Source: Gracilaria vermiculophylla (lineage: Eukaryota > Rhodophyta > Florideophyceae > Gracilariales > Gracilariaceae). From it: a stretch of 64,000 bases of DNA. Location: assembly GCA_019155205.2 (NCBI GenBank), contig JAHNZQ020000181.1:2847456-2911455 (forward strand), written 5' to 3'. Under the pieces are notes generated by a model. The model searched no databases, had not been told where the DNA came from, and saw only the letters and a list, made by a program, of their open reading frames with translations. The translations under genes and the position numbers were made by a program. The first letter of the stretch is position 1; each line of letters begins with the position of its first letter. Shown piece after piece: positions 35,600-47,009 of the stretch.

Positions 35600-38500
35600 A
35601 TTGAGCCCACAATGGTCGATGCATAGCCTCCAAAGTCCTTTCGCCATCAAAGCCCGTACAATTGGAAATGCCGATAGTGACTGAGCGGACTCAATCAGTC
35701 CTGCACGGAGAGTTATGTCGGCTATAAATTGTTTTTTCTCTTACACCTTAGGCGCTGCACTGCACTGGTGCTTCACCACTAGTCTAGCGTCCGGTTGTAG
35801 ATTGATCCGGAATTTTGAGGCAGTAGTCTCCCCAATTGAGCCATCCCATATCAGGGTGCATTCTCGTATCTTGTCGCTAAGCCGTTAGCGGTGTGAACGC
35901 GGAGTATTTATGGTATCTAGTACTTTGAGAGCTATTGGGGAATGTAATGCATGGGAGCTAGTCGGTGTGGTGTTTTCCTTCTTGCGCACTGTTCCGTTTT
36001 CTTCTTTAGGGGGGTGGGTTTTCCATTTTTGTTTCGTATAGGTATTGCCTCCTTTCTCTGAGACTTGACGTCGACTTTCTATCGATTATCTTCATCAGTG
36101 ACAATTGCGAAGAGCTCTTCAAAGTTCATCTTGATTGGGAGCATTGTGAGCGGATGTAGGGTATCTGAGAAAATTAATAGGTTCTAAACAAGAAACTGAG
36201 CTGTACTACCAAGTTTTGGAACCAAAATCAGAAACAAAGCATCCGTTGTCACCTTTAAAACCTCATTGAAAACTGTTTATCGGCACTTATTTTATAACGA
36301 GAAACGGTATTGAATCATCCGGAAATAAACATCAAAGGCATTCCCATCCGCAACTACTTGGCTTCCAGTCTGTAACCAATTTGAAGAAAAAAACCAAGCT
36401 TTCTAGACTCCAGGGAATCTGTTTCAGGTTTTAGCATGGCAAGAGCGGCGCTTTCTTAGAAAAAGCAAATATAAACTAGTGGCTTACATTTAGAACAAAA
36501 CTGCAGTCCTCTAACTCGAAACTATTTTTGTGGGGCCTCATGAAATGGAAAAGTTGGTTGCAATGACCACATCTCAGTATGTCTCAAGCGACAAGCGACC
36601 AAGAGACAATGAAACCTAGTTTCACAGTCAAGGTTCCCAAGCGCCCGACTAAGTGGACAGGTCTCACAAATTTGAACGATTTGCATTCCGCGCAAGCGAT
36701 ATCAAGTGCCTATCATAAACGGATAAACGCTTGTAAGTACGAAGACAATATTAATTTAGGAACCAGGTTAGTACCTTCACCGGTTCCTCATATCGTTAGA
36801 AACTTCATTATAAACAGGGGGATAATAAAAAGGTCGGCATATATCTTGTAGTTGTGCTTTGTCATTACTCATTAATAAGACGCTATCAGATTTCCGGATG
36901 TGATTCAACCGTATCCATTGTCGACGGAAAACACAGAAGTGTTTCGATTCCGCGTCAGCGGCGTCCTTCTTTGTCAGGATTTTCACCGGGTAGCGCGGCT
37001 GTTGCACCCTTAGCGTCACACAACTCGACGCAGCGCCCTCCTCCAAAATTAAGACTACCGTAACTAGGTTTTGCTGGTCAAAGATTCCCGAGAACGATAT
37101 TCAGTTTCACCTTTAAGGGGGGCTTGGCAATGTAAGACTTATTTGTCAACAAAAGCGGAAATTTTTCTAGTACTTCTCCATGTAAAATTTATTAGTTGAG
37201 CCGGGGCGCGCCGCTATACCGCCACGGTGGGTTCTGTGAAAATGCTTTGGAGAACTTCATCTTGATACGGTAATAGGACGCTATGGGGATCAATACCTTC
37301 TCCTAAGACGGGGGCAAGTCGTATTTTCGTACTATCTGCGGTATGTCACAGATGGATAAGAGACAGTGCGGTAAACTATGAATGTGAATATAGCATAGTT
37401 GGCAGATAAAATTCACTACACGACACGGGGGAGCATCTGTAGGTTTGAGTAATCGTCCTGGTATGTGGGAGGTTGGCCATTTTTGTTGTTGATGGCGGAT
37501 GTATCCAGTTTGATACGGAAAAAGAGACGCTGGGGTCAATTTATTACCAGTGTACAGTAGTACACCGAATTGTCTATGCTCGGAAGTTTCTTCCGTTGTT
37601 GTCGAGAGCTCTATCGTTAGAATGAAGGAATTATCGCTTTGGGCAAAATGAACAATGTCAGACTCTCACTGAAGCTTCTCTTCCGCCATCAGAGAAAGAG
37701 ATAGAGCTGTTTTCTTCATCTCTGACGCCTTGGAAGGCATTGAAATATATTGAGAATGGCGGGTGCAAAATGAATCACCGTCGCCATGTGCGTGTTGCTG
37801 TAGCTTAAGGTAGATTTGCTTCCGCCATCATTCTTCATATCGGTAGACCACTATCTCGATCGCCTTATTCCATTCATATATGAACATCGTTCATTGCTTA
37901 GTCGCAGGACAAAGATTACCAAATCTTTGAGAAGTAATGTGAAGGCGTACCGAGTGATCGATTTCCGTTTTGCCTGTCTTCTGGTTGGTGTCTCCCAGAG
38001 GAAGAATGTCGGACTTAATCACCTTGTTTGTGGCATACGATAGCTGCATGTACTGCCCAGCTTTCGGGTAGCAACTAACCAATCCTACAGTTGTATTACT
38101 CGAGCCACTTACGTAGATGTATTGAAATTTGGTAGCCTATAATAAGTACGACAGAATAGAGTTAGAACGCACTTCTTTTATCACGTATATACCGGTGTCT
38201 GCGTCAAAAAACACCAAAAAATTCGACACTGATATTTAGTTGTCTCTAAAACGTATATGATAACGTGGTTAAAATTGCATGTGCTTCATGCCTTCTTTCA
38301 CTCTTCCTGTGTCATGGGGAATTAGATGCATCGTATTATCCTCCAGCCAGTAGTAATGGAATAACAGCAGCTTCTCATAGATCAGGTTTGTTTACTCAAG
38401 CATATTAAGTCACCAATGCTTCCTGCCTTTTGACTGAATCCGAATAGCACCACTAGTAGTGGACGACCGCTTGGAGTAAATTGAACGCATGTTACAGTCT

Positions 38501-38900
38501 TTGGCGTTTGATTACGAGTTTTCTGCATATTTTGCGTCACTCGGGAAAGAACTCGACGAAGTCGATGTTTCCTACTTGGCATGCATCTGACTCCTTGACT
38601 TCTGCTCCAAGCGTTTTTTCTGCTTCCATCTACATTCTTCACGTTGGAAGAAAGAAACTGGATCAGAAGGGACAAACAAATCCATGAAGACGGTTTGCTC
38701 CAATTTCTCCAGAAGGATTCGAACATGGTTAAACAGGGATTCCGTTCACTAAAATAAAGGCCAGGTTTTTAGGAACATACAGTAGGGTACTGCCAGTATC
38801 TTTTCAAGGTAGCTATTGGTCTTTGAATTTAAAGTTCGACGCTTGATGCGTTACTCTGCTGCTCTTTTAAACTTGTTAGTTTGGATTACGAATCATCTGC
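35600..38900. other. Decayed DNA, nothing clearly identifiable
   Basis: Probably the worn ends of the gypsy-D and gypsy-E relics. Short frames (for example 37891-38082 and 38382-38726, minus strand) lack recognisable motifs. A loose direct repeat links 37262-37297 and 37510-37545 (TGATACGG...GACGCT..GG..TCAAT). Confidence 0.35.
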
Positions 38901-38958
38901 TTAGCAAACTCGTCGTGTTCATAGCCTGTCTTGATTCGTTGCAGGTATTTGTCGTTCT

Positions 38959-39201
38959 TCACCTCGATTCGCCGCAAACAGGATGGTAATCCGGTCTCCT
39001 GCTTAGAGCGTCAGGGACGATGTGTTGAGTACCTGGTAAGTGTTCGGTCCCATACATGTATGAATGCAAGACATCAAGCCATCGAGATTGTTGGCCGGAG
39101 AGTCGGGCATTTGTCTGCAAGTATCTTGTTATTTCGTGGTCTGCTTCAAAAGTAAGCTTCCTTCCCTTCAAGTAAATGTCCCAGTCGCGAAATGCGATCA
39201 T
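38959..39201 (-). pseudogene. RNase H end of gypsy-E
   Basis: The frame holds FRDWDIYLKGRKLTFEADHE, then QSRWLDVLHSYMYGTEHLPG and VPDALSRRPD, the standard end of Ty3/gypsy RNase H and start of the tether to integrase. Confidence 0.8.
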
Positions 39202-39847
39202 GAGAGCCAGTAATTCTTGATCGCTTCTGTTCTAGTTTGTTTCCACTGCGGACAGTCTATGTGAGATGTATGCGATCAATTGGCCGTCCTGCTTAAGCAT
39301 AGCACCAACAGCGTACTTCGATGCGTCAGTAGATCATACAAATTCCTTCTTTGACGATGGGTCAGCCACCACGGGTGCAGATGTGACGGTAGTCTTCAGT
39401 TTGTGAAACGCCTTTTGTTGTTCATCCACCCTCTAGAACTGTTTTTCTCGACAGATGTGACTCACTAGCCGCAGTATCCTGTAATAGCCCTTAGCAAACT
39501 TTCTGTAGATATTTGCCAAGCCAATAAACTGCTGCACCTCTCAAACGGATACAGGTGTTGGCCATTCCAGCATTGCATTCCTCAAATTATCCTGAATGGA
39601 AATGCCGTCTGCTGATACAGTATAGCCAAGAAAGTCGACATAGCTAACTCCAATAACACACTTCGAGTGTTCCGCGTACAGTTTGTTTGCTCTAAGAATT
39701 TCAAAGAGCCGCCTCAGGTGCTTTTATGTTCCTCCTTTGACCTACTGCATACCAACACGTCATCCACAAACAAAACAAAAAGTCTCCGTTTAAGTCTCGC
39801 AGTGGTGCGAACAATAGTCCCAAGAAACGTGCCTAGATATTTATCAA

Positions 39848-40584
39848 TCAAAAGTAAAGAACCCTCCCTTCAAATGATCCATATTGCGTTCGAATCACTG
39901 TCTTCGGTATGTCCTCTACTCCGATCCGCATATGATGATAGGCCTCCAATAGGTCTATCTTAGAAAAGATCGTTGCTTCACGAACGCGATCAATCACTTC
40001 AGAAATCGGTGTTATTGGGTTTGAGTCTGGTATGGTCATCTCGTTCGACGCTTGGTAGTCACGAACCATTCGGAGGTCGCCCTCCTTCTTCTTCAAAAAA
40101 ATACTGAGGGTCCATACGGCGAGCTGGACGGGGGGATAAGTCCTTTAGGTAGAAGCAACTGCATCTGTCTATCGAGTTCTGATAACTCATCTTGAGAAAG
40201 TCGGATCACTGGCCTTTCAGGAGGGGCGTGGTATTTTTTCAAGCTGACTTCAAAGTCAATGTCACGCTTTAATGGCAACGTGTCTTGAAGTTCATCTTGA
40301 AAGACATCCTGGAATTCTGTCACCACTTCTGAAAAGTCAGAGGAAACAGTCATATTGTTCTTTGTGGGTTGAATACTTACTGAAAATAGCTCTGCCTTCC
40401 ATTTCCACACGTGCTTTTTTATTTTCTTGATCGAAATCCTTTTTGAACGCGATCGACTTCTTGCTTGGTACCACATTCTGAGGGCGCAGTATTTTTGTTG
40501 AACCATCAGCTTGCTTGATTCGGATGCAACCTGTGCAACAGTCAATATACGGGTTGTGTGTCCGCAACCATTTTTTTCCAACAA
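39848..40584 (-). pseudogene. RT start of gypsy-E
   Basis: The frame 40584-40093 covers the protease-RT linker and the fingers (DIDFEVSLKKYHAPPERPVI, LLLPKGLIPPSSSPYGPSV). The frame 40096-39848 continues with KKKEGDLRMVRDYQASNEMT and FSKIDLLEAYHHMRIGVEDI, typical palm motifs (Asp of SKIDL). Downstream palm (Y-x-D-D) and thumb are too decayed to place. Confidence 0.8.
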
Positions 40585-40686
40585 AAAGCTTTATGACCCC
40601 CTTCAGTAGTAAAAAAAAAGTTCTTCCTTGCTTGTGACGTTTTCAGACGTCAATGTGGCCATATTCTTCCACTGCGCTGTAGTAAT

Positions 40687-41040
40687 TCATATGTTTTCGA
40701 GCAAAACGTCATTTTCCACGCGCATTGTCGCAAGACCAAGTCGTCTAGTCTCATTTGGATCTATTAGACAGTGAGTTGCATCTGATTCGAGGTATCTGAT
40801 TACTATTTGTTCCTTCACGGTGTATTCATACAACATGTTGCAGTCGTCGGTGGCTGTATGCAGTGATGAAAGCCTTAGTGAGCACTTCAGGAGGTGTGTC
40901 ATATTCGTTCGCCGTCTCGAAGGACGGCATTTCTCGTTTGGAGAATCGTTAGCGTAGGTTGTCTTTCTCTTTTAAGAGTCGTGAGGACACGTGTGGGGCG
41001 GCGTGTACTTCCCACCGCAATCGTAGCAGCATGGGTTTTT
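40687..41040 (-). pseudogene. Zinc knuckle and protease of gypsy-E
   Basis: Near 41040-41000 a minus-strand frame reads CCYDCGGKYTPPHTCP, a C-x2-C-x4-H-x4-C-like zinc knuckle. The frame 40902-40687 contains VIRYLESDATHCLIDPNETR, which has the surroundings of a retropepsin active site; D-S-G is E-S-D here, so the catalytic Asp is lost. Confidence 0.55.
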
Positions 41041-41217
41041 GCGATACAAACTCCTCTCTTTATCTTCAGCCGGTCCACAATACAGTGCATCCTTTTCTCT
41101 GTTCTTCCACTTGGTTTTAGTCGTACTCTCATTCTTGTTTTTGCTTTTCGTTGATGCACGGTCTTTGTTGGTCTTGCTCGAGCGGTCAGTACCACATTTT
41201 GTGGATTTGCTGTTCCA

Positions 41218-42204
41218 TTACATGGCTATCTCTAGCGTTCTTGCATGCTTATACACATCTCGTAAGCTTTCAGGCTCTCCAACGGGGTACGTCGTCGCAC
41301 ATTCTCCCTTGAATTCATCAGTCAGTCCATTAAAGAAAAACAAATATTCTTCCGAGAAAGGTGTATAACAGATATCTACCAACTCGCGAAACGTCAATAC
41401 ATACCAATTTACTGACTTCGACAGTCTGTGCTTCATGAGCCTTTTCTTGACTCAAACCTTCTCATCAGTTGATACAAATTCCTTGAACATAGCTTCTTGT
41501 AAGTCTGACACGGTCTTCGGCTTACGATCGTTTGCTTCTAGGTTCATCGTCCATGTCGCAGTACGGTCTCTTAGATAGCAGCCTGCAAAGTCCAGCATGC
41601 TGGAATTTGTCATCTTTCCTAGCTTACCCACCTTCTTCATGTTGTAGATGAAGGCTCTCACTTTAATCAAGTTTTGCTCATCGCGGGATCCCGTGAAAGA
41701 ACTGATTTGAAGTATCTTCGTCCAAATGATTGATGGAGTGTTCACCGCACTACCTTTCAGAAAAAACTGGGCTGGAGCTGCTCCTTGTGTTGCATTTCGA
41801 GTTGCCGGAACTTTGCTTGTGAGCTGCGCAATCCGGGCCTGTTGCGCTTCGATCAGCCCAAGCATGCTCTGCAACTGTTCTTGAATTGCTTGTATCGTGG
41901 CAGCTGTACCAATAGATATGCTCTGATCCATTTTCTGGACATTCTTTGGTACTATAGATGTGTTTGTTGGCATCTTGAGCAGTGTGGAACTATGCAAAAG
42001 GTCGTGATGCAATCTTTGCAGCCGAAGGTGTCCTCGGTCTCGGTATCTGCGACGGTCTGTCCGGCATCCTTTCTTCGCTCGGTTAATGGCGATGCTTCCA
42101 AGTGAAAAAAATTGTCGATCAATTTTCTGATCTCCTCTGTCGGTCAAGTCGTTTTTCTTCTCTCCCCCCTCCGGTCCGGGTCTCCCCTCCCTCGCCGGCT
42201 GCAA
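41218..42204 (-). pseudogene. gag of gypsy-E
   Basis: The 250-codon frame 42204-41452 carries a coiled-coil-like stretch (IQAIQEQLQSMLGLIEAQQA) and a Retrotrans_gag capsid region (YLRDRTATWTMNL, LQEAMFKEFV). After a stop, 41436-41218 continues with LTFRELVDICYTPFSEEYLF and FFNGLTDEFKGE. The likely true start is a downstream Met before PTNTSIVPKN, since the upstream part looks non-coding. Confidence 0.7.
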
Positions 42205-42551
42205 AACAGCGACGGACTTAAAAATAGAGAAGGTTCTAATTCCTAACTACTTACTGTTACGATTTAGTTGCCACGATGGACATAATTGGCGATCACCTGT
42301 CATCATGTGCCTTGGGTCAAGTCATCAGGGTTTGCGAGGTACTGTGATATGAAGTCCTTTCTGTTGTAGATGTCGGGCAATGTTGACCATGTTTTTGTGT
42401 CTGAACTGGCAGGCTCATCATGCAGTGCGTTTCATATTAATATCACGCCTAAAACTCGCACCAAAGTAGTACTGTAGTGCGCCTTTTGCATAACATGAAA
42501 GTAAAAATCTTTTCATAATTATAACACTACATCAATAACATCCATCGTTAT

Positions 42552-43094
42552 GGCTCAAGGATCACCTCTTTCGCGCTCCGAACAGCTTGAAATCATGTAA
42601 CTAAAAGCTAATAGAAAATTCTATTTTGAAATTAGCCGACTTTTAAAACGTCACCCAGTCACAATTTCCCGTATCCTTAGAAATCCAGCAACCTGTAGAA
42701 CAAAAAACATCTACAGGGCATCCACACCTTTTACTTCCTGCAGGTAAACGCGGTAGAAAACGGAAACTGTGTCGAGGAAGAGGTTCACGCAAAAAAATGC
42801 AAAAACCTCAAACCTCAATTTTTCTAAATCAACAATTTGACATAAAATCAATAAGAAAAATTTGTTCAAGTATAAACAAATTATTAAAAAAGTCCTTTCA
42901 GAAGATAGTCATAAGCAAAAAATAATATATTGGTATGCAAACATGTCGTAATAGAAAAATCTATCGGACACAGTTATTTTTTTTGACGAAAAAAATTCAA
43001 CTTGCATGTTACAAATAGTTAAAATTTTTTTGACATGATTAAAGAAAAAAACGCTCTGAATTATGGACTAGAAACTCTAGAGGTGGTTCTGTAA
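42552..43094 (+). pseudogene. Tc1 copy 2 transposase, 5' half
   Basis: ATG at 42552 starts MAQGSPLSRSEQLEIM followed by a TAA at 42598; the same frame goes on with the helix-turn-helix region (LLKRHPVTISRILRNP). Frameshifts and stops follow. The half ends in the GGSV strand at the Harbinger insertion. Confidence 0.75.
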
Positions 43095-43135
43095 GAGCAT
43101 CTCCACCGGTGTACAAATTGCCGTTTCAATCCAAA
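43095..43135 (+). repeat. Harbinger left terminal inverted repeat
   Basis: GAGCATCTCCACCGGTGTAC followed by AAATTGCCGTTTCAATCCAAA; pairs with 46360-46400 with only a few differences. Confidence 0.88.
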
Positions 43136-43612
43136 TTGTTTGGATTTGGAACTCAAGACCGGCCCCACCCATGGTCCCATCCAAACATTTGGATTGGAAA
43201 TAGGGTGTACATTCGAGTTCGGAGTCCAAATCTTGCCGATTGGAATCCTGGCTGGCGGTGTTCCAATGCAATTCTAACGCCAAAATGTGCGGGTTTGACC
43301 CCATTTGCGCACAAAAGCGGCACTAATTGGCGACAGCTTTCAGCACAGAAGTCGTGGGCTTCGAGACATGCGTCTCTGTCATGTGCCTACCTAGAGGCCA
43401 GCGAGCTTGTACAAGTTTCCAGTGGCCCCGCTTGAGACAAGCAGTCGCACTCGAACAGGAAACAGACACAGTTTCTTGGGGCCCTTTTCCTATTTCTACC
43501 CTTGTACCCGGCGTATATCGCTTGCCTGTCGTGCTAATATTCCACTGCATCCTCTTACCCGCTCGGCAGCATCGCCTTCAAAAATACGGGGTCTGGCAAA
43601 GCGTGGCCGGAG

Positions 43613-44680
43613 GTGGAACTCGTGTGGTGTTGTAAAGCGTACACACGCGGGTCGGAGGTAAAGCAGGGGAACGACTCAACAAAAGCGGACTTCCACATCA
43701 GGATCGGCGAAGAATGGGACGCCATAGTGAAGGATGTGAGAGAGGCAGGTGAGCGGAGCGGAACGAAGGAAGTTTTGCTGCTGCATTGCACATATCGCAA
43801 AGCTGATGCAATTTCACAAATGTTTCGCAAGGTTAAACGCGAATGTTTACGTTTTGAAGGGTTAATCATGCAGGTTAAGTCAATGCGCCTCACCGACGAG
43901 CCATCTGATTCAGATGTTGAGCGTGTTTTGGCGGCTCTGTAAAATGCTGAATGTGCATCTGCTAGGACAGAGGTAAGGCGAAATGTTTATTACTACATCG
44001 GCGACGTACATTCTGTCGAAAAAACTGGAGGAGAGTTTACGTTCATCAAAGCCTTATACTACTTACGAACTAAAACAGGCTTCAGGATGCTGCAAGCGTC
44101 CACAGCAAGCACGAATCATAGTGCCATACCAAATACTGAGAGCAGCAATGGAGACAAAGACAGCAATGTAGTTGCCGAGGCCGACGACGACGAGAAGAAC
44201 GTACAGACTCCAGACAAAGGCGATGCCGATGTGATAGTAAATAGTGAAGCTGGGCATAGCGTACTTCGAAATGAACGCGCAACTGGTGTGAAAGCTCTAA
44301 AACGAGCCGAAAGATCGTTACAAATTGCGGAGGTCATCAGTCGGGGGGCTTTAGGGATTGCCAAGTTTGCAGAGGCCTCACGGAAGCGAGTAAAACTATT
44401 CGAAGAAGCTCTAGAAGTGGACAGGCTGCGGGAGAGAGTGGAAGCTTTGCATGCCAGCTTTTTCCTTTTTCGAATGGAGGGAACTGACCTTGCAATGCGC
44501 ATCGCGTTTTTGCGTGTGGTGCAAGCAGAGATGCTTGAAACGTTCTCGAGAAACGGAAGATCTTTAAATGGTGACAATGTTGATGTGCTTGCCTCACCTG
44601 CAGTGGCTTTTAATAGCGAGGACGCCGCGAGCCACTGCTTTAGCAGTGAAGACCAAAACGATGTCTCAAGAGGCAGCTAG
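43613..44680 (+). pseudogene. Harbinger ORF1: SANT/Myb-like protein with NAM-associated C-terminal region
   Basis: One frame runs from 43613 to a TAG at 44680 with a single in-frame TAA at 43940-43942. The N-terminal half resembles the Myb/trihelix DNA-binding region of Harbinger ORF1 proteins (FHIRIGEEWDAIV, then YRKADAISQMFRKVKREC and CLRFEGLIMQV). The C-terminal half contains EFTFIKALYYLRT and GVKALKRAERS, as in the No-apical-meristem-associated domain. In studied members ORF1 helps the transposase bind DNA and reach the nucleus. The start codon is not certain. With one nonsense codon, this gene is only lightly damaged. Confidence 0.7.
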
Positions 44681-44757
44681 TAGTAAACATGTCGTATCAG
44701 GCATTCCTTTATACTTGAATTGTGCATTTACTATGTGCAGTCTTGTCCTTTAATGGA

Positions 44758-45939
44758 TCAAAGATGTCTGATAAGCGCATTTTGTAAACGTTGGTGCTCA
44801 GACTGGGACTTGATTTCCTCGCTTGCCTTTGCAGTCTGCACGGCATAAATAGCACTCGCTTGCGGGACAAGAGGTGTCATTACGAGGTCTGTCTTGTCTT
44901 CGCTATCGGCAAATGTGTGCAACGTCCCACCCACTCCGTCGGAGGCGTTGCTGTCTCGACGACTTTCTACTACCATGTTGTGTATGATGACAGAACACTG
45001 CGCAATAGTATGCATTTTTACAGATGACCAGAGTTCTGATGCCGTGCAAAGTATACGAAAGCGTCTGAATAGTACACCAAAATGTCTTTCGACGCTCTTG
45101 CGTACGCTCTCTTAACTCTTGCAATACTTTCGTTCAGCTTCCGTTTTTGGATCACTGAGAGAAGGCATGAACACCTTCCATGGAGGATAAATACCATCAC
45201 TGACGTAGTAGCAAGACGTAAATTTATCTCCGGCTCCCGTGTATGATGGAAATACAAAAGGAAAGGTACCTGAAAGTAGCTTATTGAAGTGAGTACTTAC
45301 GTGAAGAATGTTCAGATCTTTAAAGGCACCCGGAAAGCAAATTTGAAAGTCCCAGACCCAGAGGCTTCAGTCGCAAATGGACTCCATTCCAAGACATAGT
45401 TTTCCCTCTTTCCCGATTTTTGAACCTTGATGACATTTAGGGGCGTTTTTCCACACCCAACCCGAGAAATCAACCGCTCCAATACATTCGGGCCATCCAG
45501 CCCTTCGAAATTCCTTTTCTACTCTGCGTAGATCAAGCTCGCTCGGCTCTCTGAGATACGTTTTACCAAAACACTTTAGGACAGTGTTGCAAAAGTCTAT
45601 GAGACATAAAGATGCCGTTGTTTCGGAAACTTCGAACGTATCATCTGCGAGGTCCGCAGGTAATGCGTAAGCCATACTACGTAAAGCCACTATGACCTTC
45701 AAAAGAGGAGTGATTCCGAGCATACCGGTGGCATCAGCGCGCATGCCCATGGCAAGAAAGTCCGAGTTTGCCACAACTGTTTCGAACAGTCGGTTAAAGA
45801 CAACTCTATGCATTCTGAAGCGCCTTTCAAATTCCATCTCAGTCGCTCTTGGACCGCAGTGATTGAGACATCCAGGCCCATTTTCGTTATTGCGACAGAA
45901 GTATTTGAAGTATAAGCGCTTGTGGCTCTCGCTGTACAA
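44758..45939 (-). pseudogene. Harbinger DDE transposase with two nonsense codons
   Basis: One minus-strand frame spans 45939 to 44758 (394 codons) with in-frame stops at 45367-45369 and 45112-45114. Domain order follows DDE_Tnp_4: the helix-turn-helix-like start (TEMEFERRFRMHRVVFNRLF), first Asp in IGAVDFSGWVWKNAP, then a conserved FQICFPGAFKDLNIL, second Asp in CYYVSDGIYPPW, and Glu in VERHFGVLFRRF. The second stop lies in a place where relatives have Gln, so a C-to-T change is a simple explanation. No good ATG is seen at the start; the true start may be further upstream. All three catalytic residues are kept, so the loss is recent. Confidence 0.82.
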
Positions 45940-46359
45940 GCGATCCCTATTTCGGGGCTTTTCTTTGGCTGAGCCACCCCACGGCTTTCCTTAAACGTCA
46001 AAGTTGAAGTCCGCGGCAGCTAAAGCGCCCGTTTGGTGCCAGATCACGATCGCAAGGACCTCATCGATGTCAGCTTCCGTCATTTCGGCAAGAAACGCTG
46101 CAATTTTTGGGCTGCTCGGCGCTCATTCTGAGAATAACAAGAAAAGAAGGTGATAATCGGTAGCTGCTGCTTTTCCCGTTTAGTGCATGAAGACGGGCAT
46201 GATGGAGACTTGCGGCAGGATGTCCTTCCATTGGAATGTACAGTGTCGAGAACATCGGTGGGCGGTTTCTAAGTCCAATCCAATGGATTGGAATTATTGC
46301 TGTCCAGCAGCGCCATGTTTAACACCCGTCCAAGTGTGGCCAATGAGAGCCTCGTACGT

Positions 46360-46400
46360 TTTGGATTGAAACGCGAATTTGTACATCGGTGGAGATGCTC
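46360..46400 (-). repeat. Harbinger right terminal inverted repeat
   Basis: Read on the minus strand it begins GAGCATCTCCACCGATGTAC and continues AAATTCGCGTTTCAATCCAAA, the mate of the left repeat. Confidence 0.88.
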
Positions 46401-46403
46401 TAA

Positions 46404-46828
46404 AGGTCTGGGCTGGCATATCAAAATATGGGAAAACAGATATTACATTTATTCATACACATATAGACTCTGCATGCTATCAAGAAGTTGTTTGTAACTA
46501 TAACCTACCTTACAGATATTGTGTACACGTAAGAAGTTCTGTTTCCCAGCAAGATAATTAACCGGTATACAAGTCTAAACTGGTGTCCGATTGGCTACAA
46601 AAAGCAAACATTATGGTAATGGATTGGCCAACGCGCTCACCAGACGTAAAACCGATTACAAATAGAAGGGATTTATTATCAAGAATGGTTTATGGCCATG
46701 GAAGGCAGTTTGGCACAGTTTTTGATTTGAAAAACTGTACAAAAAAATTATGGGACAATATTTCTATTTTGACAATTAATGAATACATCAATTCGATGCC
46801 CAAACGCTGTATTTGCGTTATTCAGTAA
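46404..46828 (+). pseudogene. Tc1 copy 2 transposase, 3' half
   Basis: Continues with VWAGISKYGKTDITF, SQQDN followed by a stop, then SDWLQKANIMVMDWPTRSPD. The catalytic Glu of PIEN in copy 1 is Thr (PITN) here, and the second Asp of QQDN is kept. Ends at a TAA in line with copy 1. Confidence 0.82.
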
Positions 46829-47009
46829 AAGTTGGATAAATTAGTTACTGAGTCGCCAAAAGAGACTTAAATTTAATGAAGCTGTTATGATTTTGAAACG
46901 GTCTTTGGCCTTGAATTTATTTTAAATCTTGATCTTGTAGTCGTGCAATACCAAAATCGCAATTTTTGTACTTCGACACCGACGCGATATGACTTCGAAA
47001 CAGACTGTA

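Larger units (their letters stand above)
38959..42204 (-). mobile_element. Gypsy-E: minus-strand Ty3/gypsy relic, gag to RNase H
   Basis: Reading down the minus strand: gag (42204-41218), zinc knuckle (about 41040-41000), protease (40902-40687), RT (40584-39848 and beyond), RNase H end (39201-38959). This is a gypsy order, without a recognisable integrase. No LTR was identified; the right side is close to the Tc1 insertion at 42423. Confidence 0.75.
43095..46400. mobile_element. PIF/Harbinger DNA transposon inserted in Tc1 copy 2
   Basis: It is flanked by a 3-bp TAA duplication (43092-43094 and 46401-46403), the target preference of PIF/Harbinger. Terminal inverted repeats of about 40 bp start GAGCATCTCCACCG. 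It carries the two genes typical of the superfamily: a SANT/Myb-like ORF1 (+) and a DDE transposase (-), converging. Subterminal palindromes such as TCCAAACATTTGGA near 43180 and TCCAATCCAATGGATTGGA at 46274-46292 may be transposase-binding sites. Removing it restores the Tc1 frame across the GGSV-K-VWAGIS strand. Confidence 0.92.
42423..47007 (+). mobile_element. Tc1-like DNA transposon (copy 2), carrying a nested Harbinger element
   Basis: The left end, CAGTGCGTTTC at 42423, matches the transposase-proximal end of copy 1, including inner landmarks (CTGTAG about 50 bp in). The right end at 47007 is CAGACTG read inward and is followed by TA; the left flank is TG, probably a mutated TA. Without the 3306-bp insert at 43095-46400 the element is 1276 bp, almost the same as copy 1 (1279 bp). 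It is on the plus strand, opposite to copy 1, and its transposase is dead. Confidence 0.88.

Noticed and set aside
37262..37545. Loose 35-bp direct repeat as possible LTR ends
   Set aside because: Only two imperfect short copies, no TG...CA ends, no internal region.
45270..45310. Possible intron (GTAAGT...TTTCAG) in the Harbinger transposase
   Set aside because: The sequence is in frame and encodes residues expected between the two conserved blocks, so splicing is not needed.
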